Shown one piece after another: positions 46,534 through 56,014 of a DNA stretch of 64,000 nt (its first letter is position 1; every line of letters starts with the position of its first letter). Both the position numbers and the translations under genes were made by a program. The notes under the pieces were generated by a model, which worked only from the letters and a program-made list of their open reading frames with translations, ran no database searches and was not told where the DNA came from. The stretch is taken from the NCBI GenBank assembly GCA_947502355.1, contig CANMZP010000009.1, positions 1-64,000 on the forward strand, given 5' to 3'. This DNA comes from an uncultured Thalassotalea sp. GTDB taxonomy: Bacteria; Pseudomonadota; Gammaproteobacteria; Enterobacterales; Alteromonadaceae.

Positions 46534-48228
46534 TTAAATATTTCCTTTTATCAGTAGTAGTTGAATTTTCGGGAAGGGCAAAATACCGACAATATTATCT
46601 GGCGTTTTATCGTAAACATAAATTGCAGTATCGCGCTGATTGGTTAATACATTAAACGCATCAGCCATGGTTGATTGTAAATCCAGCCCTGGCATTTTCT
46701 TCAACACCAGACTGTCGCTCTTCTCTTCCAAAGGGTGACTGTGAATATCCACTTTTACCCAATGGAAGTTATTGTCACGGTCTTTGGTAATTAAGATCCG
46801 GTCATGATCATGCTCAATAAATGTTTTAGAGATCACCGCATCATCTTCGGTTTCAATCACATCGATATTGGTATTCATTTGGATTTCAACACCGTATTTT
46901 TGCATCGATGTTTCCACATGCGAAATTTTGTAAGGCAATTTCTGAAAGTCCAACTGCTGCAAAAAAATAGAGCGGTTTCGTAAAAACTGACTTGAGGTGA
47001 TATAGGCCGTGGTGATCACTATCATTGCAGGTAAAGCCAGTTGCAACTGATTCGATAACTCAACCACGGTAAGTAACGCCGCCAGAGGAGCATTCATGGT
47101 CGATGCCATCATCCCGGCCATACCAAGTAGGGCATAGTCTTGCATAAAGTGAATATCAGGGTATATGTAACTTACGGCAAACCCCATTAAAGTACCCGCA
47201 ATAGCGCCAATGGTAAGTGTAGGTCCAATGACACCTCCCGGAATACCCAAACCAAGCACCAAAGCAGTGGCGCAAAATTTGGCAAACAGCAAACTTATAA
47301 TCATAAACAAGGTCGGTTGTTGTTCCAAAATAAAGCTTACGGCACTCATTCCTGAACCCATAGTATGAGGTGCTAACACACCTAAGGTACCCATGACCAA
47401 GGAAGCCATCATAATACGCTTTACCATATGCTCTTTGTGACTGTATTTGATGGTGGCCATCAATAATTTATTAAAATGTGTGGCTAAGAACCCAAGCAAA
47501 ATACCAAAGAGGATCAATAATGGGTAATGCCAGTAATCAAGCTCAATAAAGGCGAAAAACTCGAATTGATGATAGGGTCCAAATACGGTGCTGGTCATGA
47601 TAGAACCAATAATGGAAGCGAGGATCACCGGAATAAAAATATGCATCCGATATTCACGCAAAATCACTTCCATCACAAAAATAACCGCGGCTAATGGGGT
47701 ATTAAAACTGGCGGAAATACCCGCGGCAATGCCACAGGCACATAACGTGCGCACTGAGTTTCTGGGTAGGGCCAGTTTAGTCCCTATAAAACTGGAGCTT
47801 GCCGCACCAATATGCACACATGGACCTTCACGCCCAACGGCAAATCCACTGGCTAGGGCGAGTATTCCCCCAACATATTGGGTAATGGTGTTTTGAAAAG
47901 GAATATGGCCATAAGCCACTTTCAAGCGGTGTAAAACAAAGGGTATGCCCATACGAGCATATTTAAATTTGGTGAGACCTGCGAATAATAAGATTAACGT
48001 CCCGGTAATTATCGGGGTTATAAATAAAGAAAAATCTGATAAAGTAGAGAAATCATCAAGTTCTTCCAAATACAGCCGTTGCAGAAAGTCGATGCTGAGT
48101 CGGAAAATGATGATAAACAAAGAAGCAATAGCACCACCTACGATTCCCAGCATACAAAGTTGCCAGGAGGGCACTGGTTTTGCGAGTTTTTTCCGAAGCG
48201 CGGCTAAGGACATGGTGTTATGCTGCAT
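46534..48228 (-). CDS. ClC-family chloride channel/transporter
   Basis: A 564-residue ClC protein with about 16-18 membrane segments (to about residue 430). GREGPCVHIGA contains the gating Glu, GSGMSAV and GLGIPGGVIGPTLTIGA are the other ion-pathway motifs. The 130-residue cytosolic tail resembles a CBS-domain region but is short and diverged. It would exchange chloride for protons or conduct chloride. It is the first gene of a two-gene unit with hemJ. Confidence 0.93.
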   Translation of the reverse strand: MQHNTMSLAALRKKLAKPVPSWQLCMLGIVGGAIASLFIIIFRLSIDFLQRLYLEELDDFSTLSDFSLFITPIITGTLILLFAGLTKFKYARMGIPFVLHRLKVAYGHIPFQNTITQYVGGILALASGFAVGREGPCVHIGAASSSFIGTKLALPRNSVRTLCACGIAAGISASFNTPLAAVIFVMEVILREYRMHIFIPVILASIIGSIMTSTVFGPYHQFEFFAFIELDYWHYPLLILFGILLGFLATHFNKLLMATIKYSHKEHMVKRIMMASLVMGTLGVLAPHTMGSGMSAVSFILEQQPTLFMIISLLFAKFCATALVLGLGIPGGVIGPTLTIGAIAGTLMGFAVSYIYPDIHFMQDYALLGMAGMMASTMNAPLAALLTVVELSNQLQLALPAMIVITTAYITSSQFLRNRSIFLQQLDFQKLPYKISHVETSMQKYGVEIQMNTNIDVIETEDDAVISKTFIEHDHDRILITKDRDNNFHWVKVDIHSHPLEEKSDSLVLKKMPGLDLQSTMADAFNVLTNQRDTAIYVYDKTPDNIVGILPFPKIQLLLIKGNI

Positions 48229-48286
48229 TTTAGTATTATTATTCGTTTAAAAAATTATTTTAATCTTACTAATTCGAGTATAGCCA

Positions 48287-49078
48287 ATGGCTAATAATTC
48301 GATTAGTTTATCACAGTTAAAGTTAGAAAAAATATTAATGATGGATTGGTTGAGACAAATCACCCTAAACAAATTGCACAATAAGTTTGGTGCCTTTAAG
48401 TTACTGATTTTTAGTGTATCTATTCTGTTTTTGGTCGCACTAGCAAGTTACAAAATTGGTAACTTTTACCAGGGCCACCAAAGCAAATTAATTGCTGAGC
48501 AAAGTGAACGACTCGATAGGCTTTATCTGCAAAATGAGCAAGCCCAAAGCCGGATAAACACCTTAAACGTCGAACTGGAAATTGAAAAATTAGCCAGTTA
48601 TAAAGCTCAACAAGCATTACGCAGTTTAGAAGATGATCATTTCTCGTTGAAAAAAGAATTGGCTTTTTATGAAAAGATCATGGCGCCAGAGAAGGAAGCG
48701 AATGGGGTCGTGATTGATGAAGTGCAAGTGGTCGAAACGGCAAGCCCGGGTCATTATCGCTTGCGAGTGGTGTTAGTGCAGCAACAAAAAAGTAAACGTT
48801 ATGCCAAAGGCCGGGTTGAAGTAAGCTTTAATGGCAGTTTGAACGACCGCCCAGCGAGCATTAATTTGCTCAATATCGCCAAAATTAATAAGCAAGAATT
48901 AAACTTTAGTTTTCAATACTTTCAAGTGTTTGAAGTTGAATTTGAGTTAACGGAAAACTTCATTCCTGAGAAAATCCAAGTGGCGGCAATTTTACCAAAA
49001 GGCCGATGGCAAAAATATCATCGTCTCGATGAAACCTATGCCTGGCCAGAGTTTGCCGTTAAAACGGCTGCTCAATAG
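48287..49078 (+). CDS. DUF6776-like membrane-anchored coiled-coil protein
   Basis: A 263-residue protein with one TM helix (about 39-58), a coiled coil (about 66-125, heptad-like LxxLxxENxQ pattern) and a C-terminal beta domain (about 135-250) likely in the periplasm. It fits the DUF6776 family found near small iron-sulfur genes in Alteromonadales. The function is unknown. The ATG at 48287 has no strong ribosome site; ATGs at 48338 or 48341 are alternatives. Divergent from the ClC gene with a 58-bp gap. Confidence 0.7.
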   Translation: MANNSISLSQLKLEKILMMDWLRQITLNKLHNKFGAFKLLIFSVSILFLVALASYKIGNFYQGHQSKLIAEQSERLDRLYLQNEQAQSRINTLNVELEIEKLASYKAQQALRSLEDDHFSLKKELAFYEKIMAPEKEANGVVIDEVQVVETASPGHYRLRVVLVQQQKSKRYAKGRVEVSFNGSLNDRPASINLLNIAKINKQELNFSFQYFQVFEVEFELTENFIPEKIQVAAILPKGRWQKYHRLDETYAWPEFAVKTAAQ

Positions 49079-49216
49079 GGCTTTGCTGAGTATGGATAAT
49101 AAAAGTTGGATAGAAAGTTAACGAATAAAAATGGCTAAAATATAACTAATACTTGATTAAATCGCTCAGGTTTAAGATAATTGCGCCATTAAATTTTTGC
49201 TGTAAAGAAGATAGTC

Positions 49217-49558
49217 ATGTCAAACAACGAATTGCCAATCCAGTTTAGTGATGCGGCCGCCAACAAAGTTAAGTCACTTATTACGGAAGAAGAAAACCCA
49301 GATTTAAAATTACGTGTATACGTAACCGGTGGTGGTTGTTCAGGATTCCAATACGGCTTTACCTTTGATGAAAAGGTAAATGACGGCGATATGACCATTG
49401 TAAAGCAGGGTGTGACTATGGTTGTTGACCCAATGAGCTTGCAATACCTAGTTGGCGGTGTCGTAGATTACATCGAAGGCCTTGAAGGCAGCCGTTTTCT
49501 GGTAGATAACCCGAACGCCCAAACAACCTGTGGTTGTGGCTCGTCATTCTCTATCTAA
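49217..49558 (+). CDS. erpA: Iron-sulfur cluster insertion protein ErpA
   Basis: A 113-residue A-type carrier that delivers 4Fe-4S clusters to apoproteins. The three conserved cysteines are in [10 protein letters not shown] and [10 protein letters not shown], and the family core [17 protein letters not shown] is intact. Length equals E. coli ErpA (114). Single gene with a strong terminator. Confidence 0.97.
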   Translation: MSNNELPIQFSDAAANKVKSLITEEENPDLKLRVYVTGGGCSGFQYGFTFDEKVNDGDMTIVKQGVTMVVDPMSLQYLVGGVVDYIEGLEGSRFLVDNPNAQTTCGCGSSFSI

Positions 49559-49579
49559 AGCGATCATCTTTCACATAGA

Positions 49580-49610
49580 AAGCCAGTACCGTTTGTACTG
49601 GCTTTTTTTT
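49580..49610 (+). terminator. Terminator after erpA
   Basis: A 10-bp perfect stem (49580-49589 with 49595-49604), CGTTT loop and T-run. Confidence 0.85.
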
Positions 49611-49703
49611 GTCCTGTTTTTGATAAAAAATGCTGCTAATTCATAGAGGTTCGTTTTATACTGAGTAAATTATAAGAACATAAAAATGATAAAAGAGGGA
49701 ATC

Positions 49704-50789
49704 ATGTCATCAATGAAGCAATTTGCTGAGCAACTTGAGCAGCGCCCCTATATTATTGCTTTACTGATCACCTTAGTGTTATTGGTTTGGTTAGCAAGTG
49801 GTTTTATAAAGTCACCTGATGAGCAAGCAGTTGCCAAGCAGCAAGAAATCCCGCTACCTAAAGTACAAGTCGAAACCCTTAGAGCCGAGTCTATTGAAAA
49901 TGTCATCACCTTGTATGGTCGCACCGAGCCTGATCGTGTGGTGACTTTGCAAGCGCAGGTAAAAGGGGCAATTACGCAAGTGTTGGCAGAGCGTGGCTCT
50001 TTTGTCGAAAAAGGCGATGTGATTGCTAAAATTGCCTTAAATGATTTACCCGCCAAATTGGAACATTTTCGCACTTTACTAAAACAACGTCGTATTGATT
50101 ATTACGGTGCCAAAGAACTCTTTAAGCATAACTATCAGGGCGAATCGGCACTAGCAAAACGCTTGAGTGATGTCACCGACGCAAAAGCGGAATTAGCACT
50201 CATTGAAACGGACATTGCCAATACCACCATTGTTGCGCCTTTTACCGGCATCTTAAACGAACGTTATGTTGAAGTGGGAGATTTCGTAAATATTGGCGAA
50301 GATATCGCCATGATAGCCGATTTGGATCCGCTTATCATTCGTGCCCACATCAGTGAAAATCAAGTGGGAAAAATTAAAGAACAACAGCAAGCGCAAATTC
50401 ACCTATTAAACGACAGCAATATGCAGGGCAAGGTTCGTTATATTGCTAGTGTTGCAAATGCCGATACCAATACCTTTAAAGCCGAAATTAGCATCTCTAA
50501 TTCCAATTACAAGCATTTGGCTGGATTAAGCGCGCAGGTGGAACTGCCCATTGAAATTTTACCCGCCATTCAAGTATCCCCTGCATTATTATCGCTAGAC
50601 GAATTTGGCAATATCGGGGTGAAATCGGTAAAAGATGAGCAGGTGGTCTTCAATAAAATTAATATCATTCGCACCGATGAGCATGGTGTGTGGCTAGCTG
50701 GGCTTGGCCAACAACTCGACATTATCACGCTTGGACAAGGTTTTGTTCGTGCGGGCGATAAAGTGCAACCGGTTTTTAAAGGTCAGTAA
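49704..50789 (+). CDS. RND efflux periplasmic adaptor subunit
   Basis: A 361-residue membrane fusion protein. One N-terminal helix (about 14-36) anchors it, followed by a lipoyl-like hairpin half (VVTLQAQVKGAITQVL), a coiled-coil region (about 115-160), the second lipoyl half (NTTIVAPFTGILNERYVEVGDFV), and beta-barrel domain. The ATG at 49704 has GAGGGA just upstream; an ATG at 49686 lacks one. The RND pump gene starts 3 nt downstream. No outer-membrane channel gene is present, so a TolC encoded elsewhere is likely. The substrate is unknown. Confidence 0.9.
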   Translation: MSSMKQFAEQLEQRPYIIALLITLVLLVWLASGFIKSPDEQAVAKQQEIPLPKVQVETLRAESIENVITLYGRTEPDRVVTLQAQVKGAITQVLAERGSFVEKGDVIAKIALNDLPAKLEHFRTLLKQRRIDYYGAKELFKHNYQGESALAKRLSDVTDAKAELALIETDIANTTIVAPFTGILNERYVEVGDFVNIGEDIAMIADLDPLIIRAHISENQVGKIKEQQQAQIHLLNDSNMQGKVRYIASVANADTNTFKAEISISNSNYKHLAGLSAQVELPIEILPAIQVSPALLSLDEFGNIGVKSVKDEQVVFNKINIIRTDEHGVWLAGLGQQLDIITLGQGFVRAGDKVQPVFKGQ

Positions 50790-50792
50790 AGC

Positions 50793-53700
50793 ATGCTCAC
50801 CTTGATTGATGCCGCCATATTTAGAACACGAACGGTTTTATTAACCTTTGTGTTGCTGCTGATTGCCGGTATTGTCACTTACCAAAATGTGCCGAAAGAA
50901 TCCTCACCGGACATCACCATTCCGGTTATTTACGTTTCAATTGTGCACGATGGCATTTCTCCCGAAGATGCTGAGCGCATGTTAGTTCGCCCCATGGAAA
51001 ACGAATTAAAGTCGATTGAAGGGGTGAAAGAAATGTCGGCGAATGCCAGTGAAGGGCATGCCAGCATTACCTTAGAATTTGTCGCAGGCTTTGATAGCCG
51101 CGAAGCGTTGAACGATGTGCGCGATAAAGTCACCTTGGCGAAGGCAAAACTGCCAAGTGAAACCGAAGAACCCACCATAAACGAAGTCACCATGGCCAAC
51201 CAAAATCCGGCCATTACCGTATTTCTTTCCGGAGCGGTTAGTGAGCGAGGTTTGATCACCATAGCTCGTGATTTACAAGATAGATTATCGGCCTTGGTCG
51301 AGGTGTTAGAAGTTGATATTGCCGGTGACAGAGAAGACATGGTGGAAATCATTGTCGACCCACTATTGATGGAAAGCTACGGCCTAGATCAGCAAGATAT
51401 TTACAACCTGGTCGATCGAAACAATCGCTTGATCCCAGCAGGTACCATGGATACCGGCAAAGGGCGATTTGCCATTAAAGTGCCCTCGGTATTTGAAGAC
51501 GTAGACGACTTACTTAATCTGCCGGTAAAAGTAAGCGATGATCGTATTATTGTGTTTAAAGACGTCGCCCTTGTGCGTCGCGCTTATAAAGATCCCAACA
51601 GCATTGCTCGTATAAACGGCCAACGTGCCATTGCCATAGAGGTAAAAAAACGCCCGGGACAAAACATTATCTCTACCGTAGATAAAGTCAAAGCCATCAT
51701 TGAAAAACAACGCGCATTTTGGCCACAGCACATTCAAGTTAACTACACCGGTGATGAATCGAAAGACGTTAAATACATGCTTAACGATTTACAAAACAAT
51801 GTTATATCTGCGGTGTTGTTGGTGGTTATTGTTATTATTGCCACCTTAGGTGTGCGCAGTGCGTCATTAGTTGGTCTGTCAATTCCTGGCTCTTTCTTAA
51901 CCGGCATATTGGTGCTTGCCACATTTGGTTTAACGGTGAATATTGTTGTGCTTTTTGCGCTAATAATGGCAGTGGGCTTATTGGTGGATGGGGCCATTGT
52001 GATTACCGAATTTGCTGACCGGCAAATGACCGAGGGCAAAGACCGATTAACCGCCTATACCATGGCAGCCAAACGAATGGCTTGGCCAATCATTGCTTCA
52101 ACCGCGACCACGCTTGCCGCCTTTGCGCCTTTATTATTTTGGCCTGGCATGATGGGCGAGTTTATGAAATATATGCCCATTACGCTTATTGCCGTGCTGA
52201 GTGCGTCTTTGGTTATGGCCTTAGTTTTTGTACCAACCATGGGCAGTTTGTGGGGCAAAAGCCGAGTACTTAGTTCGAAAGCCAAGCAGCAGCTTTTAAT
52301 CAATGAAGAAGGCGATTTAACCGCCATGCCTGGTTGGACTGGCCGTTATGTTTCGCTGTTAAATGTCGCCATATTGCACCCAATTAAAGTCTTTTTGCTG
52401 ACCCTTCTGTTTGCCGTGACGGTGGTGGTTAACTACATCAACTCCGATTTAGGCATCGAATTTTTTCCTGATGTGGAGCCCAATGGGATCTCTTTGGTGG
52501 TTCGCTCTTATGGTGATTTGTCCATTAAAGAAAAAGACGTGATCATGCAAGAAGTGGAACGTCGTATTATCGACATGCCAGCCATTGAATCTTTGTATGC
52601 AAGAACCGGTGGCACCGATTTAGTTGGCCGTTTTCGCTTGAATCTAACCGAATGGAAATTGCGTAAACCAGCCGATGCGATTGTTGAAGAGTTACATCAA
52701 CGTTTGGGCAGCTATGCCGGTGTAGAGGTCGAAGTTCGCAAGCATTCTATGGGGCCTTCGGGTGGCAAAGATTTAATTTTAGAGTTATCGGCCAAACAAC
52801 CTGAGCTGGTTGACGATGCGGTGCGTAAAGTTCGGGCTTTATTAGTTTCGAGCGAGCAGTTCACCAACATCGAAGATGGCGCATCTAAGCCGGGCATTGA
52901 ATGGCAATTAAATGTTGATAGGGCATTGGCGGCCATATACGATGCCGATGCAACCTTGGTTGGCACCTCCGTGCAAATGGTAACCAATGGCCTAAAACTG
53001 GGGGAGTATCGCCCCGATGATGTTGATGATGAATTAGATATTCGCGTGCGCTTTCCACAAGACAAACGCCATATCACCCGCATTGATGATTTACGGGTAC
53101 AAACAGATGAAGGCATGATCCCGGTCACCAACTTTGTCGAGAAAAAAGCCATTCAAAAAGTCGATACCATTCGCCGGGTCGATAGCCGACGCGTGGTAAG
53201 CATTCAAGCCAACTTGGTGCCTGGTGCTCAGTTGAGCAAAGCGTTACCTTGGCTAAAAGAGCAAATGCCAAAGCTCGACATTGATTGGCTCTTGGTTAAT
53301 GTGACGGTGAAGGGGCAAAATGAAGATCAGCAGGAATCGGAAAACTTCCTGCAGTATGCCTTTTTAGTGGCATTGTTTGTGATGGCCATTATTTTAGTTA
53401 CCCAGTTCAACAGCTTTTATCAGGCTTTTTTAATTCTCTCAGCCGTGCTGTTTTCGACTGTTGGGGTGTTATTGGCCTTGCTGATTGTGGGGCAACCTTT
53501 TGGTACGGTTATGTCTGGTATGGGAGTTATCGCCTTAGCGGGTATCGTGGTCAATAACAACATCGTGTTAATTGATACCTATAACGTGCTTAAAGCCCGT
53601 GGTCTTAATGTGCATCAAGCCATTTTGCGCACTGGTGCGCAGCGTTTACGGCCAGTGCTTTTAACCACAGCTACCACCATCCTCGGCTTATTGCCTATGG

Positions 53701-53960
53701 TGTTCCAAACCAACATTGATTTTATTCACCGGGACATCAGTTTTGGTGCCCCGTCGACACAATGGTGGGCGCAACTTGCCATCGCCATCAGTGGCGGCTT
53801 AGCCTTTGCCACGTTATTAACCTTGGTATTAACGCCTTGTTTATTGGCGCTGCGAGAGTACAAGCAAATGGCAAGGTATCAACCAAAACCTGTACCTAAA
53901 GCCGTCCCTCGTAGTACACCAAAAATTGTTGTAGCCATCGAGTCGTTTGAAGAAATTTAA
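50793..53960 (+). CDS. RND efflux transporter permease
   Basis: A 1055-residue inner-membrane proton-driven exporter of the AcrB/MdtB superfamily (HAE-1 type). Twelve helices and two large periplasmic loops are visible; the SSPDITIP and the proton-relay Asp in FALIMAVGLLVDGAIVITE are typical, as is GIVVNNNIVLIDT in the second half. The spacing of 3 nt to the adaptor supports one operon. The 3' end overlaps the alpha-glucosidase gene by 4 bp, tail to tail. Drug range unknown. Confidence 0.93.
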   Translation: MLTLIDAAIFRTRTVLLTFVLLLIAGIVTYQNVPKESSPDITIPVIYVSIVHDGISPEDAERMLVRPMENELKSIEGVKEMSANASEGHASITLEFVAGFDSREALNDVRDKVTLAKAKLPSETEEPTINEVTMANQNPAITVFLSGAVSERGLITIARDLQDRLSALVEVLEVDIAGDREDMVEIIVDPLLMESYGLDQQDIYNLVDRNNRLIPAGTMDTGKGRFAIKVPSVFEDVDDLLNLPVKVSDDRIIVFKDVALVRRAYKDPNSIARINGQRAIAIEVKKRPGQNIISTVDKVKAIIEKQRAFWPQHIQVNYTGDESKDVKYMLNDLQNNVISAVLLVVIVIIATLGVRSASLVGLSIPGSFLTGILVLATFGLTVNIVVLFALIMAVGLLVDGAIVITEFADRQMTEGKDRLTAYTMAAKRMAWPIIASTATTLAAFAPLLFWPGMMGEFMKYMPITLIAVLSASLVMALVFVPTMGSLWGKSRVLSSKAKQQLLINEEGDLTAMPGWTGRYVSLLNVAILHPIKVFLLTLLFAVTVVVNYINSDLGIEFFPDVEPNGISLVVRSYGDLSIKEKDVIMQEVERRIIDMPAIESLYARTGGTDLVGRFRLNLTEWKLRKPADAIVEELHQRLGSYAGVEVEVRKHSMGPSGGKDLILELSAKQPELVDDAVRKVRALLVSSEQFTNIEDGASKPGIEWQLNVDRALAAIYDADATLVGTSVQMVTNGLKLGEYRPDDVDDELDIRVRFPQDKRHITRIDDLRVQTDEGMIPVTNFVEKKAIQKVDTIRRVDSRRVVSIQANLVPGAQLSKALPWLKEQMPKLDIDWLLVNVTVKGQNEDQQESENFLQYAFLVALFVMAIILVTQFNSFYQAFLILSAVLFSTVGVLLALLIVGQPFGTVMSGMGVIALAGIVVNNNIVLIDTYNVLKARGLNVHQAILRTGAQRLRPVLLTTATTILGLLPMVFQTNIDFIHRDISFGAPSTQWWAQLAIAISGGLAFATLLTLVLTPCLLALREYKQMARYQPKPVPKAVPRSTPKIVVAIESFEEI

Positions 53961-55585
53961 GCGGATTGGGCACCCCTAAAAATAAAGCCACTGTTCGCTT
54001 TTACAATCCCCTTAGCTAGGGCTTGGCTTTGTTGCTCATCAATCGAAAATACAACACTTTGTCGCCACAATACACCTTTGCTCAGCTCAATCGTGACGTC
54101 TTCATCCGTTAGGTTAAACACGCAAAGCAGTTCGTTTTCACCAATATTGCGTTTAAAAACGAGCAAGGCGGATTCATTATCACCTTCATCTACAAGGGTT
54201 AAATCGCCAGTGATTAACTCGGGATGTTGCTTTCTAAAGGCCAATAAGGCTTTACTGAAATTTAGCGTTGAGTTGGCATCTTTCATTTGCTTATCAACCG
54301 ATAGTGCTTGATGATCCGCCTCCATTGGTAGCCATGGCTCAACGGTACTGAAACCTTGGTAAGTGGCTTTTTCTAGCCAAGGCATCGGTGTTCTGGAACC
54401 ATCTCTGCCCAAATTATCTGGCCAGTTATTAATGGCTTCTGGGTCTTGGAGTTGGTCAAACGGTACGTCTGATTGGCTTAATCCGAGCTCTTCACCTTGA
54501 TATAAAAATACGGTGCCGCGAATGCTCATTAATAACAGTAAATACAGCTTGGCGCGGTATTGTATATGCGCTTGGCTTGCCCAACGGCTGGCTACTCTTG
54601 GCGCATCATGGTTGGAAAACGCCCAGGATGGCCAGCTATCGTCTTTATCATTAGACCAATTGGACAAGGCTTGGATAATGGTGTGCTTAGTAAGATCCCC
54701 GGCCGATAAAAACTCAAAACTGTAAGCGGTGCTTAAGCGTTCGTCTTTAAACGTATATTCCTTCATCAGTGGGATCGGATCACCTCCACCAATTTCGGCT
54801 ACCGTAAAGATTGCGCCATACTCATTTAATACGTCTTTGAGTTTGCTTAAAAACCTTGGCATACCCGGTTGCGACAAATTATGGATATGATGCTGCATAT
54901 GGTAAGGGCGGTATAAATGCGGGTCGGTAACCTTAAATGGTGGATTGTCGGTTAAAGCCCTGTTGTGCATGCCGTAATTAATTGCATCCAATCTAAAACC
55001 GTCCACGCCTAAATCTAACCAGAATTTAGCAACATCAAATAACGCCTCTTGCACCTGCGGGTTATGCAGGTTTAAATCGGGTTGCTCGGGTAAAAAGTTG
55101 TGTAGATAGTATTGTTTGCGCACATTATCCCACTGCCATGATGTGCCACCAAAAATAGATTGCCAGTTGTTTGGCGGGGTACCGTCTTCTTTGGGATCGG
55201 CCCAAACATACCAGTCGGCTTTGCCATTTTGGTTGTTTTGGCGACTCTCTTCAAACCATGGGTTTTTATTGGATGAGTGCGAATACACCTGATCAATGAT
55301 CACTTTTAAGCCTAGCCTGTGGGCTTTGTCCACCAACCGTTTAAAATCCTCAATATCACCAAATATGGGATCTACGTCTTTGTAGTCGGCCACATCGTAG
55401 CCGAAATCCACCATAGGCGAGGTAAAAAACGGTGAGATCCAGATACCATCAACCCCAAGCTCTGCGACATAATCGAGCTTATCGATAATGCCTTGCAAAT
55501 CGCCAACGCCATCGTTATTAGAATCATAAAAGCTGCGTGGATAAATTTGATAAATACACCCACCTTGCCACCATGTTTTGCTCAT
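53957..55585 (-). CDS. GH13 alpha-glucosidase
   Basis: A 542-residue cytosolic glycoside hydrolase of family 13. The catalytic Asp is D200 (GFRLDAINYG), the acid/base E264 (VAEIGGG) and the transition-state Asp D327 (SNHDAPR). QIYPRSFYDSNNDGVGDLQGI is the opening seen in oligo-1,6-glucosidases and alpha-glucosidases of subfamily 23-like type. No signal peptide. It would split maltose or isomaltose-type oligosaccharides after import. It stands alone with no maltose genes nearby. Confidence 0.93.
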   Translation of the reverse strand: MSKTWWQGGCIYQIYPRSFYDSNNDGVGDLQGIIDKLDYVAELGVDGIWISPFFTSPMVDFGYDVADYKDVDPIFGDIEDFKRLVDKAHRLGLKVIIDQVYSHSSNKNPWFEESRQNNQNGKADWYVWADPKEDGTPPNNWQSIFGGTSWQWDNVRKQYYLHNFLPEQPDLNLHNPQVQEALFDVAKFWLDLGVDGFRLDAINYGMHNRALTDNPPFKVTDPHLYRPYHMQHHIHNLSQPGMPRFLSKLKDVLNEYGAIFTVAEIGGGDPIPLMKEYTFKDERLSTAYSFEFLSAGDLTKHTIIQALSNWSNDKDDSWPSWAFSNHDAPRVASRWASQAHIQYRAKLYLLLLMSIRGTVFLYQGEELGLSQSDVPFDQLQDPEAINNWPDNLGRDGSRTPMPWLEKATYQGFSTVEPWLPMEADHQALSVDKQMKDANSTLNFSKALLAFRKQHPELITGDLTLVDEGDNESALLVFKRNIGENELLCVFNLTDEDVTIELSKGVLWRQSVVFSIDEQQSQALAKGIVKANSGFIFRGAQSA

Positions 55586-56014
55586 ATATCACCTTTATAC
55601 ATATATTCTTTTCCACCCTCTTTATAAGATAGACAGAAAATACAATCGCGACTTGATAAAAATCATCTGGTTTTGTGGATATTTTATCTGCCATTGAAAT
55701 AAACAAACGGTCATCAAATGACGCTTGAATTTTGACTTTCTTATAAAAGAAAAGATAAACGGTGTTTTAAAGGATTGATCGTATAAACCTAATTTACCTT
55801 TGCCAATTGATATCGGCTAAAGTATAGAGTAAGGAGTTTATGCAGGTGGAAAACATGAGATGTGTTAACGTCAATTTAGCTTTTGATTAGCATTTAGCCT
55901 GTATTACCTTCCGTTTATCGCAAGCCCTTTGCGTTAAATATACGCAAATGTATATGATTTACTTACGCCAAAGTTGTTGGTGTTTGCCTTTAAATAACAA
56001 GAAGAAAACTGATT
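55586..56014. other. 429-bp divergent intergenic region
   Basis: AT-rich promoter region between the alpha-glucosidase and the carboxypeptidase genes. The only structure seen is the inverted repeat at 55928-55948. No gene. Confidence 0.5.
55928..55948. promoter_or_regulatory. Inverted repeat, possible operator
   Basis: TTTGCGT (55928-55934), 7-nt spacer, ACGCAAA (55942-55948): a perfect 7-bp dyad 66 nt before the carboxypeptidase start. It could bind a dimeric regulator; the regulator is unknown. Confidence 0.4.
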
